Positions 13,884-22,384 of a stretch of 41,024 bases of DNA are shown piece by piece. The notes beneath the pieces are model-generated. The model saw nothing but the letters and a program-made list of their open reading frames with translations. It was not told where the DNA came from and did no database searches. Location of the stretch: positions 1 through 41,024 of IMG/VR virus record IMGVR_UViG_3300008220_000017. The stretch is one strand, 5' to 3'. Source of the DNA: a virus. Position 1 is the first letter of the stretch, and each line of letters begins with the position of its first letter. Position numbers and translations under genes: made by a program.

Positions 13884-14292
13884 TAGTCAGAATTGCGCCC
13901 GCAGCCTGAAAAGGTGTGCGGGTGTTTCTGTTTCGGGCTTCGGCCCGGCCCGTCCCCCACAATCGAGCAAGTAAGCTAAGTGCGCCGGGTGAAAGGCCTG
14001 GCAATCCCCCTGTCCGTTTCGATGGGCAGGCGCACGGTACGCCTAATCGCTGCCGTTGCTTATTCCAACAAGGGCACTCTAACGCCCTATTTGCAACCAG
14101 TTTGCCAGCAATCCGGCGCATGATCGCAACATGCGCGCAGAGTCCACCTGTGATGTCGGACGCTGGCAATCCCAACAAGGGCACCCCAATGCCCTACCCG
14201 CCACAACAGACAGAAGCATTCAAGGCTAGCCCGGAACTCATAGGGGCCACGGTCTGAGCTGATTTGTGCGCGGGTGAAATTCGAGCGCGTCG
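13884..14292. other. Gene-poor region before the late operon, with hairpins and a direct repeat
   Basis: No convincing gene in about 400 bp. Visible structure: CCCGCA...TGCGGG near 13899-13923; a strong UUCG-tetraloop hairpin CGGGC-TTCG-GCCCG (13934-13947); GCGCATG-ATCGCAA-CATGCGC (14116-14136); and a direct repeat CCAACAAGGGCAC (about 14066 and 14173), each copy continuing into a small hairpin (GGGC...GCCC, GGGCA...TGCCC). A short ORF (14153-14257) crosses the second copy but has no ribosome binding site. A perfect TTGACA lies just upstream at 13843 without a matching -10. Probably regulatory: late control, leader RNA or packaging signal. Confidence 0.6.
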
Positions 14293-14646
14293 ATGGGCGC
14301 GGAAAGTGCCCCAGCCATGACAGCAAAAGTAGCAAAGAGTAGCAATCGCGGCTCGAAGCCTGGAGAGCGTCGAGGTGGGCGAACCAAAGGCACACCAAAC
14401 AAGGTGACTGTTGCCCTAAAGGATGCAGCGCGGGAACATACGCAGGCGGCGCTCAACACGCTGGTTAGCGTGATGGCGGGTGGCAAAGGCATCCCGGCGG
14501 CTGCACAAGTGAATGCGGCGAAGGAGATACTGGATCGCGGCTATGGAAAGGCCAGCACGGTTCTCAGTGGGGACGAAGACGGCGGGCCCGTGCAGCTAGT
14601 CACTCGCATCGAACTTATTGGCGTAAGGCCGGATGGTAACCGCTAA
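14293..14646 (+). CDS. terS: Small terminase subunit (probable)
   Basis: 117 residues directly upstream of terL and overlapping it by 14 bp. N-terminus basic with the GERRGGRTKGTPNKVT signature seen in many phage small-terminase or DNA-binding proteins; then a helical part ALKDAAREHTQAALNTLVSV and AKEILDRGYGKAS. It would recognise the packaging site and hand DNA to the large subunit. The start may instead be ATG 14317 (MTAKVAKSS); neither has a strong ribosome binding site. Confidence 0.7.
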   Translation: MGAESAPAMTAKVAKSSNRGSKPGERRGGRTKGTPNKVTVALKDAAREHTQAALNTLVSVMAGGKGIPAAAQVNAAKEILDRGYGKASTVLSGDEDGGPVQLVTRIELIGVRPDGNR

Positions 14647-15934
14647 GCTCAAGATACCGGACAAGCTGGTTCCGGTATTTGAGGGGGAGGCTGACGTAAG
14701 GGGCGCGCACGGGGGGCGTGGTTCGGCAAAAACCCGGACGTTTGCCAAGATGACCGCTGTCAGGGCGCATATGTGGGATCAGGAGGGGCGCGACGGCATC
14801 ATCCTGTGCGGTCGCCAGTTCATGAACTCGCTGGCGGATAGCTCGCTCGAGGAAATCAAGATTGCCATTCGGGAGGAAGATTGGCTTGCTCCGCACTTCG
14901 ACATTGGCGAGACTTACATCCGCACGGCATCGGGCCGGATCAGTTACAGCTTTGCAGGGCTTGATCGCAACATTGACAGCATCAAGTCGAAGTCGCGGAT
15001 CCTGCTAGCGTGGATTGAAGAGGCGGAGCCGGTCACGGAAGAGGCGTGGGTCAAATTAATCCCGACCCTTCGTGAGGAAGATAGTGAGCTTTGGGTAACG
15101 TGGAACCCGGAGCGCGAAGAGGCACCGACGAACAAGCGGTTCTATGGTGCTGACGATGCCCGCACCAAGATTGTCGAGATGAATTGGCGGGACAACCCGT
15201 GGTTTCCCGATATTCTTGAGCGGCAAAGACTGAAGGATAAAGCGGAACGTCCGCACAGCTACGAGCATATCTGGGAAGGTGGCTTCGTCCAGACGGTCGA
15301 AGGTGCCTATTACGGCCCCTCGCTGCTTAAGGCGAAGGAGGATGATCGGATCGGGTTTGTTCCCGAAGATCCGCACATGATCGTCCGGTTGTGTGCTGAC
15401 ATTGGTGGCACGGGGGCAAAGGCTGACAATTTCGTGTTCTGGGCGCAGCAATGCGTAGGGCTCGAAATACGTTGGACGAACCATTACGAGGTTCAGGGTC
15501 AGCCGATCGCGTCTCACCTGAACTGGATGCGCTCACAAGGTTATACGCCTGACCGCTGTTTGATCATTTTGCCACACGATGGCGACCAGCAAGATAAGGT
15601 GTTCGATACGTCTTACCGCAAGGCGTTCGAAGGCGCTGGCTACAACGTCAAAGTGGTTCCTAATCAGGGCAAGGGCGCGGCAATGCAGCGGGTCGAGAAA
15701 GCCCGCGAGTTGTTCCCTCGCATGTGGTTCGACGAGAAGAAAACCGAAGCGGGGCGTAAGGCGCTGGGCTGGTATCACGAAAAGCAGGACGAAAAGCGTG
15801 GGATCGGGCTTGGCCCTAACCATGATTGGTCAAGCCATAGCGCGGATGCGTTTGGCGGGGGTTGCGTGGCTTATGAGGCACCGCGCGCATCTGCGCCGCT
15901 AGACCTGTCCAGCCTGAAAAGGAGAGTTGCATGA
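14633..15934 (+). CDS. terL: Terminase large subunit
   Basis: 433 residues, the ATP-driven packaging motor and headful nuclease. Walker A AHGGRGSAKT (25-34), Walker B with catalytic Glu LLAWIEEAE (about 125-133), then the C-terminal nuclease domain of the RNase H fold with ADIGGTGAKADN and a late DHxWSSHSADAFGGG-type acidic motif (HDWSSHSADAF). Belongs to the Terminase_3/PBSX-like group. ATG 14633 behind TAAGG, overlapping terS; the next start overlaps its stop as ATGA. Confidence 0.96.
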   Translation: MVTAKLKIPDKLVPVFEGEADVRGAHGGRGSAKTRTFAKMTAVRAHMWDQEGRDGIILCGRQFMNSLADSSLEEIKIAIREEDWLAPHFDIGETYIRTASGRISYSFAGLDRNIDSIKSKSRILLAWIEEAEPVTEEAWVKLIPTLREEDSELWVTWNPEREEAPTNKRFYGADDARTKIVEMNWRDNPWFPDILERQRLKDKAERPHSYEHIWEGGFVQTVEGAYYGPSLLKAKEDDRIGFVPEDPHMIVRLCADIGGTGAKADNFVFWAQQCVGLEIRWTNHYEVQGQPIASHLNWMRSQGYTPDRCLIILPHDGDQQDKVFDTSYRKAFEGAGYNVKVVPNQGKGAAMQRVEKARELFPRMWFDEKKTEAGRKALGWYHEKQDEKRGIGLGPNHDWSSHSADAFGGGCVAYEAPRASAPLDLSSLKRRVA

Positions 15935-18030
15935 TCGACATTCCTGCCGACCTGCGCTCCTACCTGGAGGTCGAGGAAAACCGCGCGCTCGATACCTCGT
16001 TGAACGAAGAGCGGGCCATCGCGCTCGATTTCTACAACGGTGAGCCGTTCGGGGACGAAGAGGAAGGCCGTTCGCAGCTCGTCACGCGCGATGTTGCCGA
16101 AGTGATCGACTACATGGTGGTCAGCATCATGCGCACGATCGTTTCCGGCGATCGGGTGGTGGAGTTCCGCGCGCGCGAAGCCGATCAGGACGAGATGGCG
16201 GAAGACGCCACCGAGCTTGTCCAATGGCAGTTCATGCGGGAACAGCCCGGCTATCAAATCCTGCACGACTTCCTGAAGGCTGGCTTGCTGGAGAAGTCCG
16301 GCGTCATCAAGACTTGGGCCGAACCGACCACGGAAATCGTCGAGGAAGGCAATGTCCCGGCGGCAATGCTGGATGCAGAGTTCGAAGCGGACGGCGGAGC
16401 GTCGATCTTGGACATGGCGCCCGATGGTGAGCAGGTCGAATACGATCCGCTGACCGGCGAGCCGTATCTGATCGAGACCTACGCGGTGCGCCGCAAGGTT
16501 CCGGGACGCACGAAGTTCCGCGACATGGCGGTGCCGAACGAAGAGTTCCGGGTCTCGCCCGAAGCGCGCTCGCTGGACGACGCAGGCTATATCCGCCACC
16601 AGACGCGCAAGCCGCTGTCATGGTTCGTTGCTGCCGGACTGGTGAGCGAGGAAGACGCGAGCACCCTTTGGGACCGCAACGAAGAAACGAATTTGTCCGA
16701 TGCGCGCGATAACGGCCGCAGCTTGAAGGACACGGACGACGCCTCGACCGGCTTGTCTCGCCAAGTCTGGCTCACGGAAGAATATATCCGCTGGGATTTG
16801 AACGGAGACGGCGAGGCGGAGCGGCTTTGCATCTGGCGGGTCGCGAACAAGGTCCTGAAGGTCGAAGAGGTTGAAGATCAGCCGTTCGTGCTGTGGACCC
16901 CCTTCCCGATGCAACACCGGCTTATCGGGCAATCCCTTGCCGACAAGGTGATGGACATCCAGCGGGTGCGTTCGGTCCTGCTTCGTCAGGCGATGGACGC
17001 GCTCTATTTCGCGAATAGCCCGCGTATCGCGGTCAACATGCAGAATGCGGACCCGAACACGCTGGACGACATTCTGTCGATCGTGCCGGGCGCTCCGATC
17101 CGGTATCAGGGAAATATCCCGCCGCAGCCTATCACGATGCCGTTTGCCGCGCCGAATGCATTTCAGGCGCTGGAGTTCATGGCAGGTGAACGGGAAAGCC
17201 GGACGGGGATTACGCGCCTCAATCAAGGGCTTGATGCCGACGCGCTGAACAAGACCGCGACCGGCACGGCACTTATGCAGGCGCAGGGCCAGCAGATCGA
17301 GGAATATCTGGCGCGCAACTTTGCTGAGGCGCTGGCGGAACTGTTCGAGAAGAAGCTGCACCTGATGCGCGATTACGGGTCGATCACGCGCGTTCGGGTG
17401 GGCGGTGAGTATCGCGAGATCGATCCCGCCGGACTTGATGGCGAAATGGATATGGTCATCTCGGTCGGGCTTGGTTCGGGCCGCAAGGACCAGCGCCTCA
17501 TGCATCGGATGCAGGTGCTTGAGATGCAGAAGGAAGCGATGGCCGGTGGGCTGTCGATCGTCACGGAAGACGAGCTTTACAACAGTGCCAAGGGCTATGT
17601 TGAAGATGCTGGCTTAGGCGATGTTAACAGCTTCTTCGCCGACCCGAACGCGGTTGATCCTGAAACGGGCCAGCCCAAGCCGAAGCCGGAGCGGCAAGAC
17701 CCGTCAGTGATCGAAGCGCAGGGCAAAGCAGCGGCGGAACAGGCCAAAGTGCAGGCCGACGTGATGAAGGCACAGACACAGGCTGAGCTTGATCGCGCGA
17801 AGGCCGAAGCACAGATCGAAACCGACCGAATGCGCGCTGAAATGCAGATGCAGGTGGAGCGCGAGAAGGCCGCGCTGCAAGCCGAACTGGCCCGCGACAA
17901 GGCGGATTTCGAGGCGACTTTGGCTCGCGAGAGGATGCAGGCCGAACTGGCTTTGGCGCGTGAGAACGCAGCCATCAATCGCTCGTTCGAATTGAGCCGC
18001 AACCGTCCGGGTGGGGATTTGGCGGCATGA
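15931..18030 (+). CDS. Portal protein (P22-type)
   Basis: 699 residues, the dodecameric head portal through which DNA passes. Recognisable parts: DFYNGEPFGDEEEGRSQLV, RDVAEVIDYMVVSIMR, PVVLWTPFPMQHRLIGQSL-like segment (FVLWTPFPMQHRLIG), and ESRTGITRLNQGLDADALNK-TATG, the typical portal wing/crown region. The C-terminal 120 residues are a long Ala/Glu/Lys/Gln coiled coil (QAKVQADVMKAQTQAELDRA...), as in portals with an extended barrel. Follows terL by ATGA. Confidence 0.93.
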   Translation: MIDIPADLRSYLEVEENRALDTSLNEERAIALDFYNGEPFGDEEEGRSQLVTRDVAEVIDYMVVSIMRTIVSGDRVVEFRAREADQDEMAEDATELVQWQFMREQPGYQILHDFLKAGLLEKSGVIKTWAEPTTEIVEEGNVPAAMLDAEFEADGGASILDMAPDGEQVEYDPLTGEPYLIETYAVRRKVPGRTKFRDMAVPNEEFRVSPEARSLDDAGYIRHQTRKPLSWFVAAGLVSEEDASTLWDRNEETNLSDARDNGRSLKDTDDASTGLSRQVWLTEEYIRWDLNGDGEAERLCIWRVANKVLKVEEVEDQPFVLWTPFPMQHRLIGQSLADKVMDIQRVRSVLLRQAMDALYFANSPRIAVNMQNADPNTLDDILSIVPGAPIRYQGNIPPQPITMPFAAPNAFQALEFMAGERESRTGITRLNQGLDADALNKTATGTALMQAQGQQIEEYLARNFAEALAELFEKKLHLMRDYGSITRVRVGGEYREIDPAGLDGEMDMVISVGLGSGRKDQRLMHRMQVLEMQKEAMAGGLSIVTEDELYNSAKGYVEDAGLGDVNSFFADPNAVDPETGQPKPKPERQDPSVIEAQGKAAAEQAKVQADVMKAQTQAELDRAKAEAQIETDRMRAEMQMQVEREKAALQAELARDKADFEATLARERMQAELALARENAAINRSFELSRNRPGGDLAA

Positions 18031-18335
18031 ACGAAGCCCTCCACGAAGCGAAGATCATCGCCGACAGCGCGGAGAAAGCGCTAGCCGAGCATCTGCGGCC
18101 GGCGTTCGAGGCGGTGACGGACCTCTACGCCCAGAGGCTCAAGGACGTTGCAGTCAAGGAGCCGTGGGCCGCCGACAAGCTACGCGCCCTCGCCCTTGCC
18201 CAGCAGATTGCTGAAGCGGTGCAGGGGCAGATCGAGGCGAAGGTGACGGGCGGCGATCTGGCAGAACATCAGCTCAAGCGGATGCGGAAGATCGAGAGCA
18301 TGTCGCCTGAACGAAGATGGAGGCTGGGGCTGTGA
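18027..18335 (+). CDS. Hypothetical head-module protein (102 aa)
   Basis: Not recognised. All-helical, Ala/Glu-rich (SAEKALAEHLRPAFEAVTDL, LRALALAQQIAEAVQGQI). ATGA junction with the portal gene and GTGA with the next. Small helical proteins at this position may assist assembly. Confidence 0.72.
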   Translation: MNEALHEAKIIADSAEKALAEHLRPAFEAVTDLYAQRLKDVAVKEPWAADKLRALALAQQIAEAVQGQIEAKVTGGDLAEHQLKRMRKIESMSPERRWRLGL

Positions 18336-18664
18336 GCGGCGGGCGGATCGGTAAGGTTCGCATGAAAGCGACCGGCTTTGAGTTTCGCGTGATCGAGGGA
18401 CCGAGGGAGCCTGCCAACGACATGGGCGCCGTGATGATGCGCCACGCTCGCGAGATCAGTCAGTGGGATGGTCTTGTCGGCTCGATCGTGATCGGGATGT
18501 TCGCAGACGGTAAGACCAGTGTTGCTTATCGTCTGGACGATGAAAAGATCACTATCCCGCGCGCCTTGATCCCGAGCTGGTTAGCGGAAATCGCCCGCCG
18601 TGAATTCATTACCGACATCGAAGCGGCCGAAATCTTCGATGACAAGTTCGAGTGGGTCGAATGA
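18332..18664 (+). CDS. Hypothetical head-module protein (110 aa)
   Basis: Not recognised. GTG 18332 overlaps the upstream TGA and has GGAGG 8 nt before it; the ORF itself is open to 18317. The product has a beta-rich middle (GSIVIGMFADGKTSVAYRLD) and an acidic C-terminus (IEAAEIFDDKFEWVE). Confidence 0.68.
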   Translation: MSGGRIGKVRMKATGFEFRVIEGPREPANDMGAVMMRHAREISQWDGLVGSIVIGMFADGKTSVAYRLDDEKITIPRALIPSWLAEIARREFITDIEAAEIFDDKFEWVE

Positions 18665-18816
18665 ACGCCGCCCTTGAAGCCTACCAGCGGCTTATGGATG
18701 CTCAACGCAATCGTCCGCAGGGACTGGAGTTGGAGGCATTCGAACAGCGCAAGGCCGAGGAAGATCGCCGCGCCAAGAATGCTCGCATGAGACGACGACT
18801 ACCTAAGGTCGCCTGA
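18661..18816 (+). CDS. Small basic helical protein (51 aa)
   Basis: 51 residues, MNAALEAYQRLMDAQRNRPQ at the start and a charged helix ending ARMRRRLPKVA. ATG 18661 overlaps the upstream stop as ATGA. Its stop is followed at 18839 by a terminator, so it ends a transcription unit. Not recognised. Confidence 0.6.
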   Translation: MNAALEAYQRLMDAQRNRPQGLELEAFEQRKAEEDRRAKNARMRRRLPKVA

Positions 18817-18838
18817 CAAGCCCGAAAGGGACAACGCA

Positions 18839-18860
18839 CCTCGCTTCGGCGGGGTTTTTT
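18839..18860 (+). terminator. Intrinsic terminator before the scaffold gene
   Basis: CCTCGC-TTCG-GCGGGG hairpin (6 bp, one G-T pair, UUCG loop) followed by six T. The scaffold gene begins within 20 nt, so read-through or a late antiterminator is needed to express the downstream head genes. The same 22 bases recur at 31046. Confidence 0.88.
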
Positions 18861-18879
18861 AATGCCCAAGGAAAACCCA

Positions 18880-19911
18880 ATGAGCCAGCTTACGGATGAG
18901 TCCGTGGCACTCGGCGGCGATCCTGTCGAACAGACAGACGCAACCGAACAAGCCGCGCCTGTCGAAGAACGTTACGTGGAAACCGAAGCGCCGGATAATG
19001 CCGAGCAGCGCGATACCACGCTCGAAGACCTCTATCCCGACGAAGGTCCCAAGCCCGAACCGGAAGAAGAGAATCCCGAAGTCAACGACGAAGCGCAAGC
19101 CGAGCCGGAAGACGACGAGATCCCCGACGAAGACGCCGAACCGGAAGATCCGGCCATCGAACGTCCGAAGTCGTGGAGTAAAGAGACCGAGGAAGAGTGG
19201 AGCGCACTTCCGCGCAACATTCAGGAACGCATTGCCGAGCGGGAGACCGAGCGGGAGCGTTTCGTAAACACCAAGGCTCAAGAAGCGGCACAGACGGAAA
19301 ACCGTGTCCGCCAGATGGCAGAGCAGGAACTTGCCCAGTTCTCCGAACAGCAAGCGATGCAATACCAGATGCTGGCGCAGCAGTTTTTCCCGAAGGAGCC
19401 GGACGACCAGTTGCTCTACACGGGCAACCCCCAGGATCAGGTTCGATACCAGCAGCAGCAGGCGGAATATCGCCGTGGCCTAGCCCAGCAACAGCAGTTG
19501 CAGCAGGCCGCGCAGGACCACGCCCAGCGCGCCCAGCGGATACGCGACGATCAGGACAACGCGGCACGACAGCAGGACGCCGAAAGGCTCCGCGCCGAAA
19601 TGCCGGAATGGTTCGATGAGGAGAAACACGCGGACCTTGAGCGAGAGCTTACGGCCATCGCGAGCCAATTCTACCCCAAAGAACTTTTGCCGGAAGCCAA
19701 TGCGAGCGACTTGCTGGCCCTCAAAGCCTTCAAGGAACTTCGCGACGAACGGGACGCGCTTCAAGCGCAGGTGGACGCCTTCAATAAGGCGAAGATGAAG
19801 CCTGTACGCGAAGCGAAGAACAAGCGGCCTCCGATCCCCAACACACCGGGCAATCCAGCGGCGTCGCAGAAAGAAATCGACCCGCTGAAGGTCCAGTATC
19901 CAAACGATTGA
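18880..19911 (+). CDS. Scaffolding protein (probable)
   Basis: 343 residues from ATG 18880, which has AAGGAA six nt upstream (ATG 18862 is also in frame but abuts the terminator T-run). Very acidic N-terminal third (DEGPKPEPEEENPEVNDEAQ and similar), Gln-rich coiled-coil middle (RYQQQQAEYRRGLAQQQQL), basic C-terminus (KMKPVREAKNKRPP). Placement between portal and major capsid protein plus this composition is typical of scaffolds that guide procapsid assembly and leave the head. Confidence 0.8.
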   Translation: MSQLTDESVALGGDPVEQTDATEQAAPVEERYVETEAPDNAEQRDTTLEDLYPDEGPKPEPEEENPEVNDEAQAEPEDDEIPDEDAEPEDPAIERPKSWSKETEEEWSALPRNIQERIAERETERERFVNTKAQEAAQTENRVRQMAEQELAQFSEQQAMQYQMLAQQFFPKEPDDQLLYTGNPQDQVRYQQQQAEYRRGLAQQQQLQQAAQDHAQRAQRIRDDQDNAARQQDAERLRAEMPEWFDEEKHADLERELTAIASQFYPKELLPEANASDLLALKAFKELRDERDALQAQVDAFNKAKMKPVREAKNKRPPIPNTPGNPAASQKEIDPLKVQYPND

Positions 19912-19923
19912 TAGGAAACGACT

Positions 19924-20955
19924 ATGGCCGCTATCGGCAATTCGTTCCCGAGCCTGATCGACCACTTCAAGAGCGTCGATAAGAACGGGAACTACCTTCC
20001 GACCATCGAAGCCCTGACCGTTCTCAACCCGATCATGCGCGATGCGTATGTCGAGGAAGCGAACAACGGCTTCTCCCACCTTAACGTGACCCGCACCGGG
20101 CTTCCGCAGCCGACTTGGGGCAAGCTCTATCAGGGTATTCCGCAGAGCAAATCGACCAAGCAGCAGGTGGAAGACACCAGCGGTTTTGTCGAAAGCCTTG
20201 CTACCGTCGATACCCGGCTTCTCAACTACAAGAAGAACCCGGCTCAGGCTCGCGCCGACGAGGCGAATGCCCACCGCGAAGCGATGGCGCAGGATGTGCA
20301 GACCAATTTCTTCTATGCCGACACGGCCACGACGCCAGAGCGGTTCAAGGGGATTGCGGCTCGCTACAACTCGCTCGCTCCGTCCGCAGACGGCAAGAGC
20401 TACGTGATTGATGCGGGCGGTACTGGCGTGGACAACACCTCGATCTGGCTGATCGGGTGGGGTCGCGGCAAGACCGGCCTGTTCTATCCGGAAGGCTCGC
20501 GCGCGGGCATCATTCGGGAAGACAAGGGCGAGCAGCGCACGACCGACGATCTCGGCAATCCATACTACGTCAAGGAGGAATACTTCCGCCAGGACGTGGG
20601 CGTAACCACCGGCGATTATCGTTACAACGTCCGCATTGCGAACCTTGACGTATCCGATCTGCGCGCCGGGAACGTCGATATCTACGCTCTGCTTCGCAAG
20701 GCGATGTATCGTGTCCACAGCACCTATGATGGCGCGATGGCGGATGCCTATCTTGCCAGCGGCGGTGCCAACGGGGCGCGTTCGGTCATCTACCTCAACC
20801 GCGATGTCATGGAAGCGTTGGACGCCCAGACGACCAACGACAACAAGGTCGAACTTCGTCCGGCTGACCTCGAAGGCAAGATGATTGAGACCTATCGCCG
20901 CCTGCCCATCCGCATGACCGACGCAATCATCAACGCGGAGGCTCGGGTTCAGTAG
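19924..20955 (+). CDS. Major capsid protein
   Basis: 343 residues, HK97-fold coat by family resemblance (GP7-type major capsid proteins of podovirus-like phages). Recognisable segments: PTIEALTVLNPIMRDAYVEE, the FVESLATVDTRLL region, NAHREAMAQDVQTNFFYAD, LIGWGRGKTGLFYPEGSRAG and DAIINAEARVQ at the end. AGGAAACGACT precedes ATG 19924. Its last 26 bp overlap the antisense endonuclease gene. Confidence 0.9.
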   Translation: MAAIGNSFPSLIDHFKSVDKNGNYLPTIEALTVLNPIMRDAYVEEANNGFSHLNVTRTGLPQPTWGKLYQGIPQSKSTKQQVEDTSGFVESLATVDTRLLNYKKNPAQARADEANAHREAMAQDVQTNFFYADTATTPERFKGIAARYNSLAPSADGKSYVIDAGGTGVDNTSIWLIGWGRGKTGLFYPEGSRAGIIREDKGEQRTTDDLGNPYYVKEEYFRQDVGVTTGDYRYNVRIANLDVSDLRAGNVDIYALLRKAMYRVHSTYDGAMADAYLASGGANGARSVIYLNRDVMEALDAQTTNDNKVELRPADLEGKMIETYRRLPIRMTDAIINAEARVQ

Positions 20956-21487
20956 GAAGCCGACTGAACGGAGGTTCTTCTAAATACGCCGTCAGATTGG
21001 CGGCAAATTCTCTGGGCGAAATGTTCATACGCTTAATCTGCCCTTCAATGGTATTGCAAACGTGGCACAGCAGCCCTCTCGGGGTTTTGGTATCGTGACA
21101 ATGGTCGCGCCTGATTTTCAGGTCGGTAAAAGGTCTTTCGCAAACAGCGCAAGCGTTGTTCTGTAAGACTAAAAGCCGCGCTTCGTCCTCAGCGGAAATA
21201 CCGCTGTTGCGATGGCGACGATACTCAAGATTTGCGGCCCATTTTTCCGGGTCGTTCCTGAGTTTGCTGTACAGCTTTTTGTGATCAAGAGGGCGTTGCC
21301 TGTCATATTCCTGACGGGCCTCGCGGTTGGCTTGGTATCGGTCCTTTCGGTACTTGACCTTCTCGGGAGTAGCGTTCCTGACACGGTGTTCTTCAAGCAA
21401 TCTCTCGCGGTGCTTCTCATAGTATCGCTTAGACCGAGCGCGCGCATTTGCCTTGATGATTTCGGGGTCAATGCCAGTCTTGGCCAT
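20930..21487 (-). CDS. Endonuclease VII-like nuclease, antisense insertion
   Basis: 185 residues on the opposite strand to the late genes. Basic, helical N-terminal two thirds, then the recombination endonuclease VII domain: LVLQNNACAVCERPFTDLK, RRDHCHDTKTPRGLLCHVCN, with the CxxC...CxxC zinc pair and the DHCH catalytic motif. Start ATG 21487 behind GGAG. It splits the capsid gene from the cement gene and ends inside the last codons of the capsid gene, so it is probably a mobile or cargo nuclease rather than the phage resolvase. Confidence 0.88.
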   Translation of the reverse strand: MAKTGIDPEIIKANARARSKRYYEKHRERLLEEHRVRNATPEKVKYRKDRYQANREARQEYDRQRPLDHKKLYSKLRNDPEKWAANLEYRRHRNSGISAEDEARLLVLQNNACAVCERPFTDLKIRRDHCHDTKTPRGLLCHVCNTIEGQIKRMNISPREFAANLTAYLEEPPFSRLPTEPEPPR

Positions 21488-21550
21488 CGTGGAATACTCC
21501 AGAGATTTAGAAAAAACCTTTTACAGCCTCATAAAAAGGAAGGCAATTCA

Positions 21551-21955
21551 ATGATTATGGATCGCACGAATTTGTTCAGCGATGGACAAGCTATCACCGC
21601 GACCGCAGCCTCCACCAACGTCATTGACCTTGGTGTGGCGCGCGACATCGGCTTCGGGACGACCATCCCGCTGGCCGTTGCCGTGCCGCAGTCGTTCAAC
21701 AACCTCACTTCGCTGACGATCAGCGTGCAGACCGACGACAACGCTGCGTTCTCGTCGCCGAATACCGTGTTCACTTCGCCCGCTTACACGCTGACGCAGA
21801 TGGCATCGGGCGCTGAATATCTACTCCCGGAAGCGATTCCGGGTGGGACCAACGAGCGCTTCGTTCGCCTGCAATACACGGTTGCTGGCACCGCACCGAC
21901 CGCTGGCAAAATCACCGCTGGCGTGGCTGCTGCCCGTCAGACGGCACGTCGATAA
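21551..21955 (+). CDS. Bbp16-like capsid cement protein
   Basis: 134 residues from ATG 21551, seven nt behind AAGGAAGG. Pattern of the Bbp16 family of capsid decoration proteins: MIMDRTNLFSDGQAITATAA, STNVIDLGVARDIGFG, then a jelly-roll-like beta-rich body (LTSLTISVQTDDNAAFSS, RFVRLQYTVAGTAP). It would bind the outside of the mature head. Confidence 0.8.
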   Translation: MIMDRTNLFSDGQAITATAASTNVIDLGVARDIGFGTTIPLAVAVPQSFNNLTSLTISVQTDDNAAFSSPNTVFTSPAYTLTQMASGAEYLLPEAIPGGTNERFVRLQYTVAGTAPTAGKITAGVAAARQTARR

Positions 21956-21968
21956 GGAGGGCTGACCA

Positions 21969-22316
21969 ATGAGCGTTAAGCACTACACCAGCCCGTCGCC
22001 GACCACGGCTCCGGGTTACTACGTCCCTGCGGGGGAGGTTTTCGCCTTCTCCACCGAAATGGAAACCGAAGACGAAGACGGCAAGAAGACCAAGATCAAG
22101 CGGACGCCTAGCGATAGCTGGACCGAAGTGAAGCCTGCCGATGCGGCGGCTATGTCGGCACAGCAGGACCGCGTGCCGGATGATGCCAACTTGGAGGCTG
22201 CTGAAAAGGCGGCGCTTCAGGCGGTGGCTATCCTCAAGCACGTCGATATTCGCGAGCTGAAATCGAAGGACGACCTGATCACCGCGATCAAGGCGTCTTA
22301 CGAGCCGAAGCTCTGA
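21969..22316 (+). CDS. Hypothetical head protein (115 aa)
   Basis: 115 residues, AAGGAGGG before ATG 21969. N-terminal half with KHYTSPSPTTAPGYYVPAGE and a charged EDEDGKKTKIK turn; helical C-terminus (LRELKSKDDLI-type). Common small head-module protein of unknown function between cement and adaptor genes. Confidence 0.75.
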   Translation: MSVKHYTSPSPTTAPGYYVPAGEVFAFSTEMETEDEDGKKTKIKRTPSDSWTEVKPADAAAMSAQQDRVPDDANLEAAEKAALQAVAILKHVDIRELKSKDDLITAIKASYEPKL

Positions 22317-22331
22317 TTTAGAGCAACAGGG

Positions 22332-22359
22332 ATGGGGCTGGCTTTAGTGGCCGCCCCAT
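22332..22359 (+). terminator. Hairpin with short T-run after the head genes
   Basis: ATGGGGC (22332-22338) pairs with GCCCCAT (22353-22359), and inner GGC pairs with GCC; followed by TTTCC. Stable stem, weak T-run: a partial terminator or processing site in the late operon. Confidence 0.5.
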
Positions 22360-22384
22360 TTCCATTGCGGGATAGGAGGCTGCT

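Noticed and set aside
13916-14257. 113-codon ORF in the gap before terS
   Set aside because: No ribosome binding site, crosses several hairpins, composition unlike phage proteins here.
15871-17505. Long minus-strand ORFs opposite the portal gene
   Set aside because: Shadows of a GC-rich coding strand; no ribosome binding sites and no family resemblance.
19480-20718. 412-codon minus-strand ORF opposite scaffold and capsid genes
   Set aside because: Antisense to two well-supported virion genes; composition is that of a reverse-frame shadow.
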